A stretch of DNA of 57,736 nt from an uncultured Lachnospiraceae bacterium (GCA_900314445.1 OMVA01000052.1:1-57736); one strand, 5' to 3'; shown: positions 25,318-35,474, counted from the stretch's first letter. Numbers and translations are program-made. Notes: a model not told the origin generated them from the letters alone.

Positions 25318-28300
25318 TACTTTTTCTCTCCCTTGCTCACTTCCGTCACTTTTACATTTTCTTCTCCATACTTGGAGGAGAGATAGTTTAAGCATTCCTC
25401 TGAGAATGCAACAGTTGCCGGTATTTTCTTTGCTATTTTTTCTTTCTTCAAATAAACGCTGGTCTGCATACGACCTGGGAAGCGTCTAAGATCATTCAAA
25501 AGATCATAGACTGCCTTCTGGAAGGACACCTCATCTGGATACTGAATCCAAAGCTTCTTATTTGCAGCTTCTGCTTCCTCAGCCATTTTGGACATTGGAA
25601 TTACCTCTTCCGCAAGAATCTTTGATTCCTTCTCTGAAATCTGGGCACGGCCCTTTACGAAAATGGCATTGTTCTCTGTAAGATACTGTCTGCATTTTGC
25701 ATAGGTACGGGCAAAGACTACAACTTCCACTGTACCTGTTAAATCTTCCAAAGTTATGAAGGCCATATTTTCGTTCTTCTTGGTAAGAATCGGTTTGATT
25801 CCCACAATGATGCCACCCACCGTATAGACTCTGCCATCTTCTGCTTCTGTGACTCTGCCTCTTCTTTCTGGCTGAAAGCTCTCGTCATATGACGCATCCA
25901 TAGAGGCTTCATCCGCATCAAACATAAAGTCTGAGGCTGTGGCTGTGACACAGGCCTCCATGATTTCTTGCATGGAATCCAGCGGATGACCACTTACATA
26001 CAGACCAAGCATTTCCTTTTCCCCCTGAAGGATTACATCCTTAGGGAATTCTTCCACATCAGCAAATTGAACTTTGAATGGATCCTTCTTGGTGTCAGTG
26101 ACACCCATAAACTCCATCAAACTCATTTGCCCAGAGATTTTTTCTTTTCGTTCCCGGTTGGCTGCATCCAGAATGTCTGGATATGCCATCATCATCTGGC
26201 GACGATTCTGTGGGAAGCAATCAAAGGCACCAGCCAGAATGAAGCTTTCCATGGATCGTTTATTGGCTTCCTTTCCAGAAAGTCTTGTGGCGAAATCCTG
26301 AAGGTCTACAAACTTACCATTCTTGTCACGCTCCGTCAGTACCGCATCCACTAAAGCATCACCCACAGACTTAATAGCTGAAAGGCCATAACGGATACCA
26401 CCATTATCCACGGAGAAAGAACCTTCTCCTGTATTTACGTCTGGAGGAAGCATTGGAATTCCCATCTTCTTTACAGAGCCAATATACTTGGCAAGTTTTG
26501 CCGAATTATCCTTGAAGGATGTCATCAGAGATGCCATAAAGTCCTCTGGATAATAGCACTTTAACCAGGCTGTCTCATAGGCAACAACCGCATAGGCTGC
26601 CGCATGGGATTTATTAAAGGCATAGGATGCAAAATCAGACATCTGGTCAAAGATATGATTTGCCACATCTTCTGGGATACCATTTTTTATACATCCTGGC
26701 ACGCCTAATTCTTCCGAACCATATACAAAGTTATTGCGTTCTCTTGCCAGTTCATCTTCATGCTTCTTGGAAATAGCTCGTCTCATCAAATCCGCACGAC
26801 CTAAGGAATAACCAGCCAGCTCCATCACAATCTGCATAACCTGTTCCTGATAAACAATACAACCATAGGTAGACTTTAAGATTGGCTCCAACTTTGGTGT
26901 TTCGTAGCTAACATGTTCTGCATTCTGCTTACCTTCAATGTACTTTGGAATAAAGTCCATTGGGCCTGGACGATAAAGAGAAATACCAGCAATTACATCT
27001 TCAATATTCTGTGGGCGCAGTCTCTTCATGAAATCCTGCATACCAGAATTTTCCAACTGGAAGACGCCATCGCAATCTCCTCGGGAAATCATCTCATATA
27101 CCTTAGGATCCGATTCATCCAGATGCTCCACATCGATTTTTATGCCAGTACGTTTTTCAATACTCAGCACAGCATTCTTAATAACAGAAAGAGTCTTAAG
27201 ACCCAGGAAGTCCATTTTTAAGAGTCCCAGTTCTTCTACGGTTCCCTTTTCATACTGGGTACAAACAGCCTCACCATTTTTGCAAAGTGGTACGAAGTTC
27301 TCAATTGGTTCACTACCAATTACCACACCTGCTGCATGCATGGATGTATGTCTTGGAAGACCTTCCAGCTGCGTGGCCATATCCACCAGATACTTGATTT
27401 CATTGCTGGACTCATATAACTTCTGGAAATCCGGACTGATTTCCATGGCCTTCTTTAAGGTAATCTTTGGATCTGCAGGAATGGACTTGGCAACCGCATC
27501 ACAGATTGCATAAGGCATATCCATGGCACGACCCACATCACGAATTACGTTTCTTGCACCAAGTGTTCCAAAGGTAACAATCTGTACAACACATTCTTCG
27601 CCATACTTCCTGGAAACATATTCAATAACCTGCTGACGACCAACATCCGCAATATCTACGTCGATATCAGGCATGGTTACACGCTCTGGATTCAGGAATC
27701 TTTCAAAGAGAAGATCCAGATTCAGAGGTTCAATATTGGTAATCTGCAAAGCGTAGGCAACGATGGAGCCGGCAGCAGAACCACGTCCTGGTCCAACTGC
27801 AATATCATGCTGTCTTGCATAATTGATGAAATCCCAAACGATAAGGAAGTAGTCCACGAAGCCCATGCTATCAATAACATGCAGTTCCATTTCCATTCGG
27901 GCAGTAATTTCTTCACTTGCCTCTGGATAACGCATCTTGATACCCTCTTCCACCAAATGACGAAGGTAAGCATAAGAGTTTTCAAATTCCTTTGGATAAT
28001 CGTAATGAGGAATCTTATAATTACCAAATTCAAATTCAATCTGACAACGGTCAGCAATTTTCTTTGTATTATCACAGGCTTCCTGTGCATAGGAGAAAAG
28101 CTGACGCATTTCCTCTTCTGACTTGAGGTAGAACTGGCCACCCGGATAGCGCATACGATTCTCTTCACTAACCTTTTCATTGGTCTGAATACAAAGCAGC
28201 ATATCATGAGCTTCCCAATCTTCTGCTTTTATATAATGGGAATCGTTTGTGCAAACCAGAGGAATACCAGTTTCATCATGCATACGCAGCATGCCCTGAT

Positions 28301-28862
28301 TCACCACCTGGTCCTCATCATAGCCATGATCCTGCATTTCCAAAAAGAAGTTTTCTTTTCCAAAAATATCCAAATAAGAAAAGGCTGCCTTCTTGGCTGC
28401 ATCATAAAGATTACGACGAAGATAGAAAGCCACCTCGCCCTGCATACAGGCAGAAAGGCAGATAATACCCTCATGGTACTTTTCCAGAACTTCCTTATCC
28501 ACACGGGGCTTATAGTAATATCCTTCTGTAAAACCACGTGTTACGATCTTGGCCAGATTGTGATAGCCCACTTCGCTCTCAGCCAGAAGAATCAGATGAT
28601 AGTATCTTTCCTTCTCATCTCCACTGGTCTTATCAAAACGAGACTGTGGTGCCACATAGACCTCACAACCAATAATTGGTTTAATCCCCTGCTTCTTGCA
28701 TTCCTTATAGAACTCGATACAACCATACATAACACCATGGTCAGTAATGGCAAGAGAATCAAATCCCAGTTCCTTTGCACGCGCAACCAGGTCTGGAATT
28801 TTGGCAGAGCTATCCAGCAGGCTGTATCCTGTATGTACATGTAAGTGTGTAAAATTAGCCAC
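25317..28862 (-). CDS. dnaE: DNA polymerase III alpha subunit, DnaE type
   Basis: Replicative polymerase that in low-GC Gram-positives works beside PolC, extending RNA primers. 1181 residues: PHP domain first (FTHLHVHTGYSLLDSS), then the palm with GPGRGSAAGSIVAYAL and the catalytic aspartates in PDIDVDIAD (~residue 396), YQEQVMQI, and RRAISKK. A clamp-binding-like QMSLMEF occurs near residue 900, and a C-terminal OB fold includes AFITLEDLTGTVEVVVF. There is no 3'-5' exonuclease domain, as expected for DnaE. The start is GTG at 28862 after GGGG. DUF5662-like gene lies 50 bases upstream. Confidence 0.97.
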   Translation of the reverse strand: MANFTHLHVHTGYSLLDSSAKIPDLVARAKELGFDSLAITDHGVMYGCIEFYKECKKQGIKPIIGCEVYVAPQSRFDKTSGDEKERYYHLILLAESEVGYHNLAKIVTRGFTEGYYYKPRVDKEVLEKYHEGIICLSACMQGEVAFYLRRNLYDAAKKAAFSYLDIFGKENFFLEMQDHGYDEDQVVNQGMLRMHDETGIPLVCTNDSHYIKAEDWEAHDMLLCIQTNEKVSEENRMRYPGGQFYLKSEEEMRQLFSYAQEACDNTKKIADRCQIEFEFGNYKIPHYDYPKEFENSYAYLRHLVEEGIKMRYPEASEEITARMEMELHVIDSMGFVDYFLIVWDFINYARQHDIAVGPGRGSAAGSIVAYALQITNIEPLNLDLLFERFLNPERVTMPDIDVDIADVGRQQVIEYVSRKYGEECVVQIVTFGTLGARNVIRDVGRAMDMPYAICDAVAKSIPADPKITLKKAMEISPDFQKLYESSNEIKYLVDMATQLEGLPRHTSMHAAGVVIGSEPIENFVPLCKNGEAVCTQYEKGTVEELGLLKMDFLGLKTLSVIKNAVLSIEKRTGIKIDVEHLDESDPKVYEMISRGDCDGVFQLENSGMQDFMKRLRPQNIEDVIAGISLYRPGPMDFIPKYIEGKQNAEHVSYETPKLEPILKSTYGCIVYQEQVMQIVMELAGYSLGRADLMRRAISKKHEDELARERNNFVYGSEELGVPGCIKNGIPEDVANHIFDQMSDFASYAFNKSHAAAYAVVAYETAWLKCYYPEDFMASLMTSFKDNSAKLAKYIGSVKKMGIPMLPPDVNTGEGSFSVDNGGIRYGLSAIKSVGDALVDAVLTERDKNGKFVDLQDFATRLSGKEANKRSMESFILAGAFDCFPQNRRQMMMAYPDILDAANRERKEKISGQMSLMEFMGVTDTKKDPFKVQFADVEEFPKDVILQGEKEMLGLYVSGHPLDSMQEIMEACVTATASDFMFDADEASMDASYDESFQPERRGRVTEAEDGRVYTVGGIIVGIKPILTKKNENMAFITLEDLTGTVEVVVFARTYAKCRQYLTENNAIFVKGRAQISEKESKILAEEVIPMSKMAEEAEAANKKLWIQYPDEVSFQKAVYDLLNDLRRFPGRMQTSVYLKKEKIAKKIPATVAFSEECLNYLSSKYGEENVKVTEVSKGEKK

Positions 28863-28911
28863 AAAAAACCCCTATTCTAAAATCTTTATCTTCTAAGACA
28901 TTTTCCTTCTC

Positions 28912-29574
28912 TTAGAATGTCACAATCTTTCCCTGTCGACGCAGGTACTTTCTATATTCCTGCATATATTTCCTGGCATAGGCAAAGGTCTTTTCCTCTC
29001 CCTCTTCTGCCAGCATATAAAGCAATTTTTCAATTTTTTCTTTGGTATATGGATGCAGCAGTTTTTTGCTCTTCCCATGGAGATAATAATCCAGAGCAGA
29101 ACGATCTGTATAATCATCTTTATGATAAATCTTACTTGCCGCAACGCGATCGCAGAACATTTCCACAATGTAATTGTCCGGCATCTTCTGTCCAATCAGG
29201 TCACCAGTCTTATTCACGATGTCATAATCCACCCAATACTCCAGATGATGCTTGTTTCTACCCTTGTGATGAAGCCAGGAAGTAGTCACCCCTGTGGCTT
29301 CACGTTCTGCTTCATTTGGACTGCGTGTGCCCTGGAAATACTTGGCACCCTTAGAGAATTCCGTCCAGGAATATTTGGATAAGTCATGCAGGAGTCCCTG
29401 CTTATAAAGGGAGCAACGGAAACAATTCTTCCCCACTAAAATCTTATGTCTGGTGATGGTGGAAAGATGCTGATACCAGCCTTCCTTTTTCACCTTTTCT
29501 AAAGCCTGGCTCTTTTCTGCTTTCTCAATTAAATCCTTAAAATCAATCTTCTTTGCTATTACTTCAAAATCCAT
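28912..29574 (-). CDS. DUF5662-like catalase-associated or HD-like hypothetical protein
   Basis: About 220 residues, soluble. The visible pattern HLSTITRHKILVGKNCF, GLLHDLSKYSWTEF and WLHHKGRNKHHLEYW, with several conserved His and an HD pair, matches what I recall of the DUF5662 family. Such proteins are common in Clostridia and have no assigned reaction; the His/Asp pattern hints at a metal-dependent phosphohydrolase of the HD type, but this is inference. The ATG at 29574 follows AGGTGAATTAT; a GTG three codons upstream overlaps that ribosome site. It precedes dnaE by 50 bases, with a hairpin (TTCTAAGA / TCTTAGAA) between. Confidence 0.72.
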   Translation of the reverse strand: MDFEVIAKKIDFKDLIEKAEKSQALEKVKKEGWYQHLSTITRHKILVGKNCFRCSLYKQGLLHDLSKYSWTEFSKGAKYFQGTRSPNEAEREATGVTTSWLHHKGRNKHHLEYWVDYDIVNKTGDLIGQKMPDNYIVEMFCDRVAASKIYHKDDYTDRSALDYYLHGKSKKLLHPYTKEKIEKLLYMLAEEGEEKTFAYARKYMQEYRKYLRRQGKIVTF

Positions 29575-29636
29575 ATAATTCACCTGTGTCTTTTTTACAA
29601 GTCGGCATAAAATTGATACTTTTCATTGCTGAATTC

Positions 29637-29665
29637 TTGCCATTTTCATTTTACAACTTTATGAT
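29637..29665 (+). promoter_or_regulatory. Sigma-A-type promoter of the second HAD gene
   Basis: TTGCCA (29637-29642), 17-bp spacer, TATGAT (29660-29665). Transcription would begin near 29672, so the GCAAATG element at 29715-29731 lies in the leader at about +43 to +59, ahead of the ribosome site GGAGATACTTTT. Confidence 0.6.
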
Positions 29666-29714
29666 AAATAGCGATAGTCAAACGTAGGTTGATTTTTGCA
29701 GGTCTTTTCCCTCA

Positions 29715-29731
29715 TGCAAATGGGATTGGCA
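29715..29731 (+). repeat. GCAAATG element copy
   Basis: TGCAAATGGGATTGGCA in the leader of the second HAD gene, at about +43 to +59 from its proposed promoter. Confidence 0.8.
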
Positions 29732-29771
29732 CCGAGAATACTTTATATAGAAAGCATATGGAGATACTTTT

Positions 29772-30572
29772 ATGAAATTATTTTTATCTGACTTAGACGG
29801 CACATTACTGACAAAAGAAAAGATCATTTCCCCCGCCACCATGCAGGCGCTTAAAGATTATGTAAACCGTGGCAATCGATTTGCCATTTGCACCGGCAGG
29901 GCTCTGGAAAGTGCCCTGACTGTAAAATCCACACTGGGACTGGATTTCCCTGGACTCCTCATCGCCTCTTATAACGGTGGTCTTTTATATGACGTGGATG
30001 AAAAGAAGGTCATTCAGCGTATCGGTCTTTCCTTCTCTCTTTGTAAGGAAATCGACAAGATTGCAAGTGAGCAGGGCGTTCATATCCACACCTATAGTGA
30101 CACACATATTCTGGCAAAGACTCAGGATCAGGAACTGGACTTCTACACTCGTGTCATCAAGACACCTGTAACTTTAAATCCAAATTGTTTTTCAGAATTG
30201 GAAATGGAACCTAGCAAGATCATTGCCATTGAACTGGAGGATCACGATAAACTGGAGAACTTCAAGCAGACACTGGAAAAGAAATATCCAAATGAGCTTT
30301 CCCTGGTTTATTCTCATCCAAATTATCTGGAAGTTATTCCTAAGGAATCAGGTAAGGACAGCGCCGTCCGAAACCTGAGCAAGTATCTGGGGATCCAGCT
30401 GGCAGACACCATTGCAGCCGGCGATGAAATGAACGACCTTTCCATGATTAAAGCTGCAGGCCTTGGTGTTGCCATGTGCAACGGTGTGGAAGCAGTCATT
30501 TCTGCTGCCGATTACGTAACAAAGACCGATAACAACCACGATGGATTGGTACCGGTCTTCCAACTCGCTTAA
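29772..30572 (+). CDS. Cof-type HAD-superfamily phosphatase
   Basis: 266 residues with the IIB-cap HAD architecture: KLFLSDLDGTLLTKEK (motif I), FAICTGRALESAL (motif II), a long cap, and AAGDEMNDLSMI (motif IV). Probably hydrolyses small phosphorylated metabolites in the cytoplasm; substrate not predictable. The ATG follows GGAGATACTTTT. Its stop codon abuts the stop codon of the convergent DUF2974-like gene with no bases between, leaving no room for a terminator. Confidence 0.92.
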   Translation: MKLFLSDLDGTLLTKEKIISPATMQALKDYVNRGNRFAICTGRALESALTVKSTLGLDFPGLLIASYNGGLLYDVDEKKVIQRIGLSFSLCKEIDKIASEQGVHIHTYSDTHILAKTQDQELDFYTRVIKTPVTLNPNCFSELEMEPSKIIAIELEDHDKLENFKQTLEKKYPNELSLVYSHPNYLEVIPKESGKDSAVRNLSKYLGIQLADTIAAGDEMNDLSMIKAAGLGVAMCNGVEAVISAADYVTKTDNNHDGLVPVFQLA

Positions 30573-31868
30573 TTATTTTTTCTTTCTTGCTGAAGTTCTT
30601 TTAGCTTTACGTTTGTTGGCCTCATTCACCAGCTTTTCTGTACGGGTCTTGATTTTTTCTGTGCCACTGGCTAGAATCTCGGAACCTTCGGCTATAATTT
30701 CACTACCACTAGGCATATTCTTAGAAATTGGTTTTGGTATATTCTTTCCAATCTCCTGAGCCCCTGCTACAAAGAGTTTTCTAAGAATTTGAGAAAATTC
30801 TTGCTGCTTATCCTTCGGAACCTTGGCAATGGCAGACAGGATGCCAGACATAGCTTTGTTCTTATTCTCGAAAATCTCTGAATAGGTTGTCATTCCAGTG
30901 GCTGCCAGTACATCAAATATGGCATTGGTAAAATCTCTCTTCTCCTCATTGCTTAGACCACCCAGCCATTTCTGCATGGTGGCATCAAAGAAGATACTAC
31001 TTTCGGACTGCTGTCCTGCCTTTACAAAATGATTTCCCAGCACCTGCCAGCTGAATGGATCATGCTGGGCTATAGCATTCTTCTCACTACTTTCAATATA
31101 CTTATGTTCCAAATCATTGGTTAGTAAGAGTCCCACCACAGAGCCTTCCGGAATGGTGCTTTTCACCAAAGGTAAAATACTCTGGTAGTCTGTTGTCTCT
31201 GTAATTTCCTTTACAAATCCCGGGCCGTCATTGGAATAAATCTGGATAATCTTATCCTTCACTTCCTGATTTGCAAAAGCAGATGCATACACAGCGAAGT
31301 TACCACCCTTGGAGTGGCCACCCACACGAAGTTTCTTTAGTGCCGTCTTGGCATAAAGAGGCATATCAGGCCAACCATTTCCAATTCGATTCAGATACTC
31401 TACTGCCTTCTTCTGTCCAATGGTCTCTGTTTGATAAGAGAATTTAAAATCTTCCTTCCATCCAACAAGTGTTGTGTCCGTGCCTCGGTAAGCCACGTAA
31501 GTCGTTCCATCACCTGGGAAAAAGGTGATGGCAGACATCTGCACATCCTGATCCACGCTAATATCATTTACATAGGCTGTGATTCTCAGGTTCTCAAAAC
31601 GTTTTGACTCCGCCAGTTTCTCCAGAAGAAAAGGGGCGTATTTGATAAAAGAAATTCTCGCCTCCAGTTCTTCTTTACTGTGCTTAGCGAAGTAAAGTTT
31701 CTTCAAACGCTGGATGGTAAAAATCTCTTCCGGATTGTCACTAACAATCCCCTCAAAGTCTGTGTATGAAAGTTCTGCCAGAATCAGATTATCCACTTCA
31801 TTAAATGGATCTGTGGAAAAAGGAATATCTCCACGCCAATCCAGATAGTCACTAATATTTGGCATCAT
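30573..31868 (-). CDS. DUF2974-family alpha/beta hydrolase (lipase-like)
   Basis: 431 residues. Starts MMPNISDYLDWRGDIPFS, as in DUF2974 (Mbeg1-like) proteins common in Clostridia. The nucleophile elbow is seen as VGGHSKGGNFAVYASAF (GxSxG with Ser ~210), and AYRGTDTTLVGWKEDF resembles lipase class 3. The catalytic Asp probably lies in YSNDGPGF and the His near the LGNHF region. A C-terminal helical stretch ends in a strongly basic tail (KRKAKRTSARKKK). No signal peptide is visible. The ATG at 31868 follows AGAGAGGTGATA; in-frame codons upstream cover the tRNA terminator and are rejected. Substrate unknown. Confidence 0.82.
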   Translation of the reverse strand: MMPNISDYLDWRGDIPFSTDPFNEVDNLILAELSYTDFEGIVSDNPEEIFTIQRLKKLYFAKHSKEELEARISFIKYAPFLLEKLAESKRFENLRITAYVNDISVDQDVQMSAITFFPGDGTTYVAYRGTDTTLVGWKEDFKFSYQTETIGQKKAVEYLNRIGNGWPDMPLYAKTALKKLRVGGHSKGGNFAVYASAFANQEVKDKIIQIYSNDGPGFVKEITETTDYQSILPLVKSTIPEGSVVGLLLTNDLEHKYIESSEKNAIAQHDPFSWQVLGNHFVKAGQQSESSIFFDATMQKWLGGLSNEEKRDFTNAIFDVLAATGMTTYSEIFENKNKAMSGILSAIAKVPKDKQQEFSQILRKLFVAGAQEIGKNIPKPISKNMPSGSEIIAEGSEILASGTEKIKTRTEKLVNEANKRKAKRTSARKKK

Positions 31869-31912
31869 TATCACCTCTCTTGCCTTACTTAACCAATCTT
31901 CTAACAAAAAAA

Positions 31913-31936
31913 GCGCACACTCCAAATGGAATGCGC
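31913..31936 (-). terminator. Terminator of tRNA-Thr
   Basis: On the minus strand GCGCATTCC and GGAGTGTGCGC pair around ATTT with a small bulge, followed by TTTTTTTG. It lies 12 bases past the tRNA. Its CAAATG core is a chance resemblance to the dispersed element. Confidence 0.75.
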
Positions 31937-31948
31937 ACCCAGAATTTA

Positions 31949-32020
31949 GCTCCCGATCGGACTTGAACCGACGACCTATTGATTACGAATCAATTGCTCT
32001 ACCAACTGAGCCACGGAAGC
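31949..32020 (-). tRNA. tRNA-Thr, anticodon CGT
   Basis: A 72-nt cloverleaf on the minus strand: acceptor GCTTCCG / CGGGAGC (with one G-U), D-arm GCTCAGTTGGTAGAGC, anticodon stem ATTGA / TCAAT with loop TTCGTAA, and T-arm with the TTCAAGT loop. The anticodon CGT reads the ACG threonine codon. The 3' CCA is not encoded and must be added. A perfect promoter lies just upstream and a terminator just downstream, so it is a single-gene transcription unit. Confidence 0.95.
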
Positions 32021-32033
32021 ATACAACGCCGTA

Positions 32034-32062
32034 ATTATAATGGATGCACACCTAAAATGCAA
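32034..32062 (-). promoter_or_regulatory. Sigma-A promoter of tRNA-Thr
   Basis: Minus strand TTGCAT (32057-32062), 17-bp spacer, TATAAT (32034-32039). The tRNA 5' end follows 13 bases later, so the primary transcript has only a short leader. No GCAAATG element lies between this promoter and the tRNA. Confidence 0.75.
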
Positions 32063-32138
32063 GATATCTGCTATTAGTTTACCACTTTGTAAGCCCCTAA
32101 AAAACCACCAGCAAAAGTCTCTGTTCCTTTCCTGTTTT

Positions 32139-32155
32139 GGCCAAGTTCATTTGCA
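32139..32155 (-). repeat. GCAAATG element copy
   Basis: TGCAAATGAACTTGGCC on the minus strand, 84-100 bases upstream of the HD-domain gene. Confidence 0.78.
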
Positions 32156-32238
32156 CGGATATCAACTATACGTTTATTCATTTTTCCCTAAACAAATAGC
32201 AATATTATGATATCATTATTGGGAAAGGAGTTTTGAAG

Positions 32239-32889
32239 ATGGACATGGAAACTACTCAAAACGAAAAAATAGAAATCGACAAAAAGAGGGAACAGGAAGG
32301 CACTTTCTTCGCCACTGTTTCGCGAATGAAATATATTGACCGCTGGGCGCTGATGAGAAATACCCGCACAGAAAACCTTAGCGTGCACTCCCTGGAGGTT
32401 GCCATGATTGCTCACGCTCTTTGCGTCATCGGCAATACCCGCTACGGCAAGAATCTCAACGCGGAAAAGGCCGCTCTCATTGGCATCTACCACGACGCAT
32501 CCGAAATCATCACCGGAGATATGCCAACACCAGTCAAGTACTACAACCAGACTTTAAAGGAAGCCTATAAGGATGTGGAAAGACAGGCTGAATACAAGTT
32601 ACTGGAAAAGCTGCCTCAGGACATGCAGCCTTTTTACCAGGAAATCCTTATGTACAATGGAAAAGATGCAAATGAGTTGTACATGCGTAAGCTGGTAAAG
32701 GCGGCGGATAAGCTTTCTGCTTACATTAAGTGTATTGAGGAAACCACCTCTGGAAATCAGGAATTCAGAACTGCCAGGGAAACCATCTGGTCTTCCCTGG
32801 AGAAAAAGAGAGCAGAAATGCCAGAAGTAAATGATTTCATGCAGGAGTTCCTGCCATCCTACGGTAAGACTCTGGATGAATTGTCATAA
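32239..32889 (+). CDS. HD-domain 5'-nucleotidase, YfbR-like
   Basis: Metal-dependent phosphohydrolase; the E. coli relative YfbR removes phosphate from deoxynucleoside monophosphates. 216 residues: RWALMRNTRTENLSVHSLEVA provides the first His, IGIYHDASEIITGDMPTPVKY the HD pair and a conserved TPVKY, and KAADKLSAYIKC the last Asp. The ATG at 32239 has AAGGAG 8 bases upstream. The longer frame opens at a TTG two codons earlier with poorer spacing. Convergent with ftsH and separated by a shared terminator. A GCAAATG element lies 84-100 bases upstream. Confidence 0.88.
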   Translation: MDMETTQNEKIEIDKKREQEGTFFATVSRMKYIDRWALMRNTRTENLSVHSLEVAMIAHALCVIGNTRYGKNLNAEKAALIGIYHDASEIITGDMPTPVKYYNQTLKEAYKDVERQAEYKLLEKLPQDMQPFYQEILMYNGKDANELYMRKLVKAADKLSAYIKCIEETTSGNQEFRTARETIWSSLEKKRAEMPEVNDFMQEFLPSYGKTLDELS

Positions 32890-32896
32890 TAAAAAA

Positions 32897-32924
32897 GGCC
32901 ACAATGATTTAAATCACTGTGGTC
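32897..32924. terminator. Bidirectional terminator between the HD gene and ftsH
   Basis: GGCCACAATGATTT and AAATCACTGTGGTC form a long stem flanked by AAAAAA on one side and TTTTTG on the other, serving both convergent genes. Confidence 0.88.
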
Positions 32925-32959
32925 TTTTTGGATTATGGAATTATGAAATCCTTTGAAGA

Positions 32960-35374
32960 TTAGTTTTCAGAATCTTCCCTAGATTTATTCTGCTTTGCAT
33001 AAGTTTCCCATGGCATTTCATCCACAACTTGCTCTGCATCTACTGTTACAGCTTCTGCTTTCTCATCCTGTGAATTCTCATCCGCTGCCTTCACTTCTTT
33101 CCCATCTGCAGCATCAGACTTTTCAATTTCTGACTTTGTTTCCTGGGACTTTGCTTCCTGGAACTTTGCTTCCTCCGATTTCTGCTCCTGGATTTTTTCA
33201 ACTTCTGCATTTACATGCTCAGCATTTGCCTCTTCAGGCTTTACAGCTTCAGGCTTAGAAATTTCTTCCTGATCCCCTTCGCTTAAATCCGGTTCATCCT
33301 TTAGTAAAACATCTCTCTTCTTGAAAAATTCATCACTGGCATAAACACGGAATTTTGACTTTTCTTCTTCCTTGTCCTGGTGATATCCATACTGATTAAG
33401 AGCATCCTCAAAGCTGATTTTTTCTTCCTGCTTTTTAGAAGACTTACTTTCACGTACAGTCTGTTCAATAGCCTTTACCTGATGAGCTCCAACTTCAATA
33501 TGCTGACCCGTTACCTGATTATAGATTTCAACAAATTCTTTACCAGTAATTGTTTCATGCTCTACCAGGAAGTTAGCTATCGCATCCAGAGTCTTTTCAT
33601 TCTTTTTCAGTAACTTATAGGCCTTATCGTATGCAGCCTTTAAAGTCTTACGAACTTCATTATCAATTTTTGTCGCTGTCTCGTCAGAACACTGGAGCAC
33701 TGCTCTCTTATCCAGATATTCTCCAGTAATTCCTTCCAGCTGAACCATACCAAACTTATCAGACATACCGAAACGGGTAATCATCTGACGAGCTTCATTC
33801 GTGGCCTGTTCAATATCGTTTGAAGCACCGGATGTAACCGATGGGAACTTCAGAGCTTCTGCTGCCCGACCACCCATGGCAATAACCAGATGGGCTTCCA
33901 TTTCTGCCTTTGTCTCCAGGAACTTTTCTTCTTCCGGAGTCTGCCATACGTATCCCAAAGATCCCATAGTACGAGGAACAATGGTAATTTTCTGTACGGG
34001 CATTGTATTTTTCTGTAACATGGTAAGAAGGGCATGTCCTGATTCGTGAAAGGCTACGATTCTCTTTTCCTCCAGGCTCATGATGCGGTCTTTCTTTTCC
34101 TTACCGGCAAATACAACTTCAACGGATTCAATCAGATCCTGCTGAGATACAAATCGTCTGCCCTTACGTACTGCAGTAAGTGCTGCTTCATTGATAATGT
34201 TGGCAAGATCTGCGCCAACAGAACCGCTTGTTGCATAAGCAAGTTCATGAAGATCTACGCTTTCATCCATCTTTACATTCTTACTATGAACACGCAGAAT
34301 CTGCTCTCTGCCTGAAAGGTCAGGACGTTCTACTACAACTCTTCGATCGAATCGACCTGGACGAAGCAGAGCCTTATCCAGAACTTCTGGTCGGTTCGTT
34401 GCTGCAAGAATAATGATACCCTTGGAAGAATCAAAACCATCCATTTCTGAAAGAAGCTGATTCAGGGTCTGTTCTCTTTCGGAATCACCACCCGTATGTC
34501 TTGTATCACGGCTACGACCAATGGCATCAATTTCATCAATGAAGATAATACAAGGTGCCTTTGCATTTGCCTGCTTAAAGAGGTCACGTACACGGGAAGC
34601 ACCTACACCGACATACATTTCCACAAACTCAGAACCAGAAAGTGAAAAGAATGGTACATTGGCTTCACCAGCCACCGCCTTAGCAAGTAAGGTCTTACCA
34701 GTTCCCGGAGGTCCCACAAGGAGCGCACCCTTTGGAAGCTTAGCACCGATTTCCAGGTATCTGCCTGGATTCTTCAGGAAGTCTACCATTTCTGCCAGAG
34801 ACTCTTTCGCCTCTTCTTCACCGGCTACATCCTTGAAGGTAATTCCTGTGCTTTTCTCCATATCATAGACTTTGGCCGTGGATTTTCCCACATTCATAAA
34901 GCCGCCACCAGAAGATATCTTCCGGGAAATCAGCAGCATTGCAATATAGAAGACACCAATCATAATTACCCAGGAAAGGATTTCCTTGATAATCTCATTT
35001 GTACCCTCATCAATTGCCTTAAACTTTACGCCTGCTTCATGGAGTCTGTTTACCAGTTCATAATCATCCGTTCTAACTGTGTAATAGCGGACATTTTCTG
35101 TAGACTTTCCTTCCACGTCTGGCGTGTAATAGATTTTGGTGCCACGGATTTCAACATCCTTGACTTCCCCTTTATCTACTGCATTCATAAAAGTATCATA
35201 AGATACTTCCTGTTCTCCCTGTGACTGGAAGGCCTTAAACTGTGACCAGAACACCAGAGCCATTACAATTGCCAGAATCAGCAAAATAATAGTATGGGGT
35301 CCTCTTTTTTTAGGGCTGCCACCTGGGAAGTCCGGTCTGTTATTCGTATTTTTGTCCTTATTTTCTTCTGCCAT
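32960..35374 (-). CDS. ftsH: ATP-dependent zinc metalloprotease FtsH with a long charged tail
   Basis: Membrane AAA+ protease that degrades misfolded and regulatory proteins. 804 residues: first membrane helix at ~28-46, extracytoplasmic domain, second helix at ~132-152, then Walker A GPPGTGKT, Walker [12 protein letters not shown], the second region of homology ([19 protein letters not shown]), and the zinc site HESGH (~residue 442). The peptidase ends near residue 640. The remaining ~160 residues are Glu/Lys/Gln-rich, with short imperfect repeats ([19 protein letters not shown]), an unusual extension since the family is usually 600-660 residues. The ATG follows a weak TTGGTGTT site. Confidence 0.96.
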   Translation of the reverse strand: MAEENKDKNTNNRPDFPGGSPKKRGPHTIILLILAIVMALVFWSQFKAFQSQGEQEVSYDTFMNAVDKGEVKDVEIRGTKIYYTPDVEGKSTENVRYYTVRTDDYELVNRLHEAGVKFKAIDEGTNEIIKEILSWVIMIGVFYIAMLLISRKISSGGGFMNVGKSTAKVYDMEKSTGITFKDVAGEEEAKESLAEMVDFLKNPGRYLEIGAKLPKGALLVGPPGTGKTLLAKAVAGEANVPFFSLSGSEFVEMYVGVGASRVRDLFKQANAKAPCIIFIDEIDAIGRSRDTRHTGGDSEREQTLNQLLSEMDGFDSSKGIIILAATNRPEVLDKALLRPGRFDRRVVVERPDLSGREQILRVHSKNVKMDESVDLHELAYATSGSVGADLANIINEAALTAVRKGRRFVSQQDLIESVEVVFAGKEKKDRIMSLEEKRIVAFHESGHALLTMLQKNTMPVQKITIVPRTMGSLGYVWQTPEEEKFLETKAEMEAHLVIAMGGRAAEALKFPSVTSGASNDIEQATNEARQMITRFGMSDKFGMVQLEGITGEYLDKRAVLQCSDETATKIDNEVRKTLKAAYDKAYKLLKKNEKTLDAIANFLVEHETITGKEFVEIYNQVTGQHIEVGAHQVKAIEQTVRESKSSKKQEEKISFEDALNQYGYHQDKEEEKSKFRVYASDEFFKKRDVLLKDEPDLSEGDQEEISKPEAVKPEEANAEHVNAEVEKIQEQKSEEAKFQEAKSQETKSEIEKSDAADGKEVKAADENSQDEKAEAVTVDAEQVVDEMPWETYAKQNKSREDSEN

Positions 35375-35420
35375 AACACCAATTTCCTACATTTTTCTAT
35401 TTATTGCATAAAGTACGAAA

Positions 35421-35449
35421 TGTACCGGGCATGAAACATGCTCGGTACA
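35421..35449 (-). terminator. Hairpin after glyA, probable terminator
   Basis: TGTACCGAGCATG and CATGCCCGGTACA pair around a TTT loop with one mismatch. The T-rich stretch after it (ATTTCGTACTTT) is interrupted, so termination may be partial. It lies in the gap before ftsH. Confidence 0.6.
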
Positions 35450-35474
35450 TCCCTTAATAAAATTACTTTTTGAA

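Noticed and set aside
28888..28920. TTCTAAGA/TCTTAGAA hairpin at the end of the DUF5662-like gene
   Set aside because: Eight-base AT-rich arms and no T run; genes on both sides are probably cotranscribed, so I do not call it a terminator.
8001..29382. Long open frames opposite purB, dnaE and the DUF5662-like gene
   Set aside because: They are antisense shadows without ribosome sites, with no recognisable domains and rich in Cys/His/Leu as expected for reverse frames.
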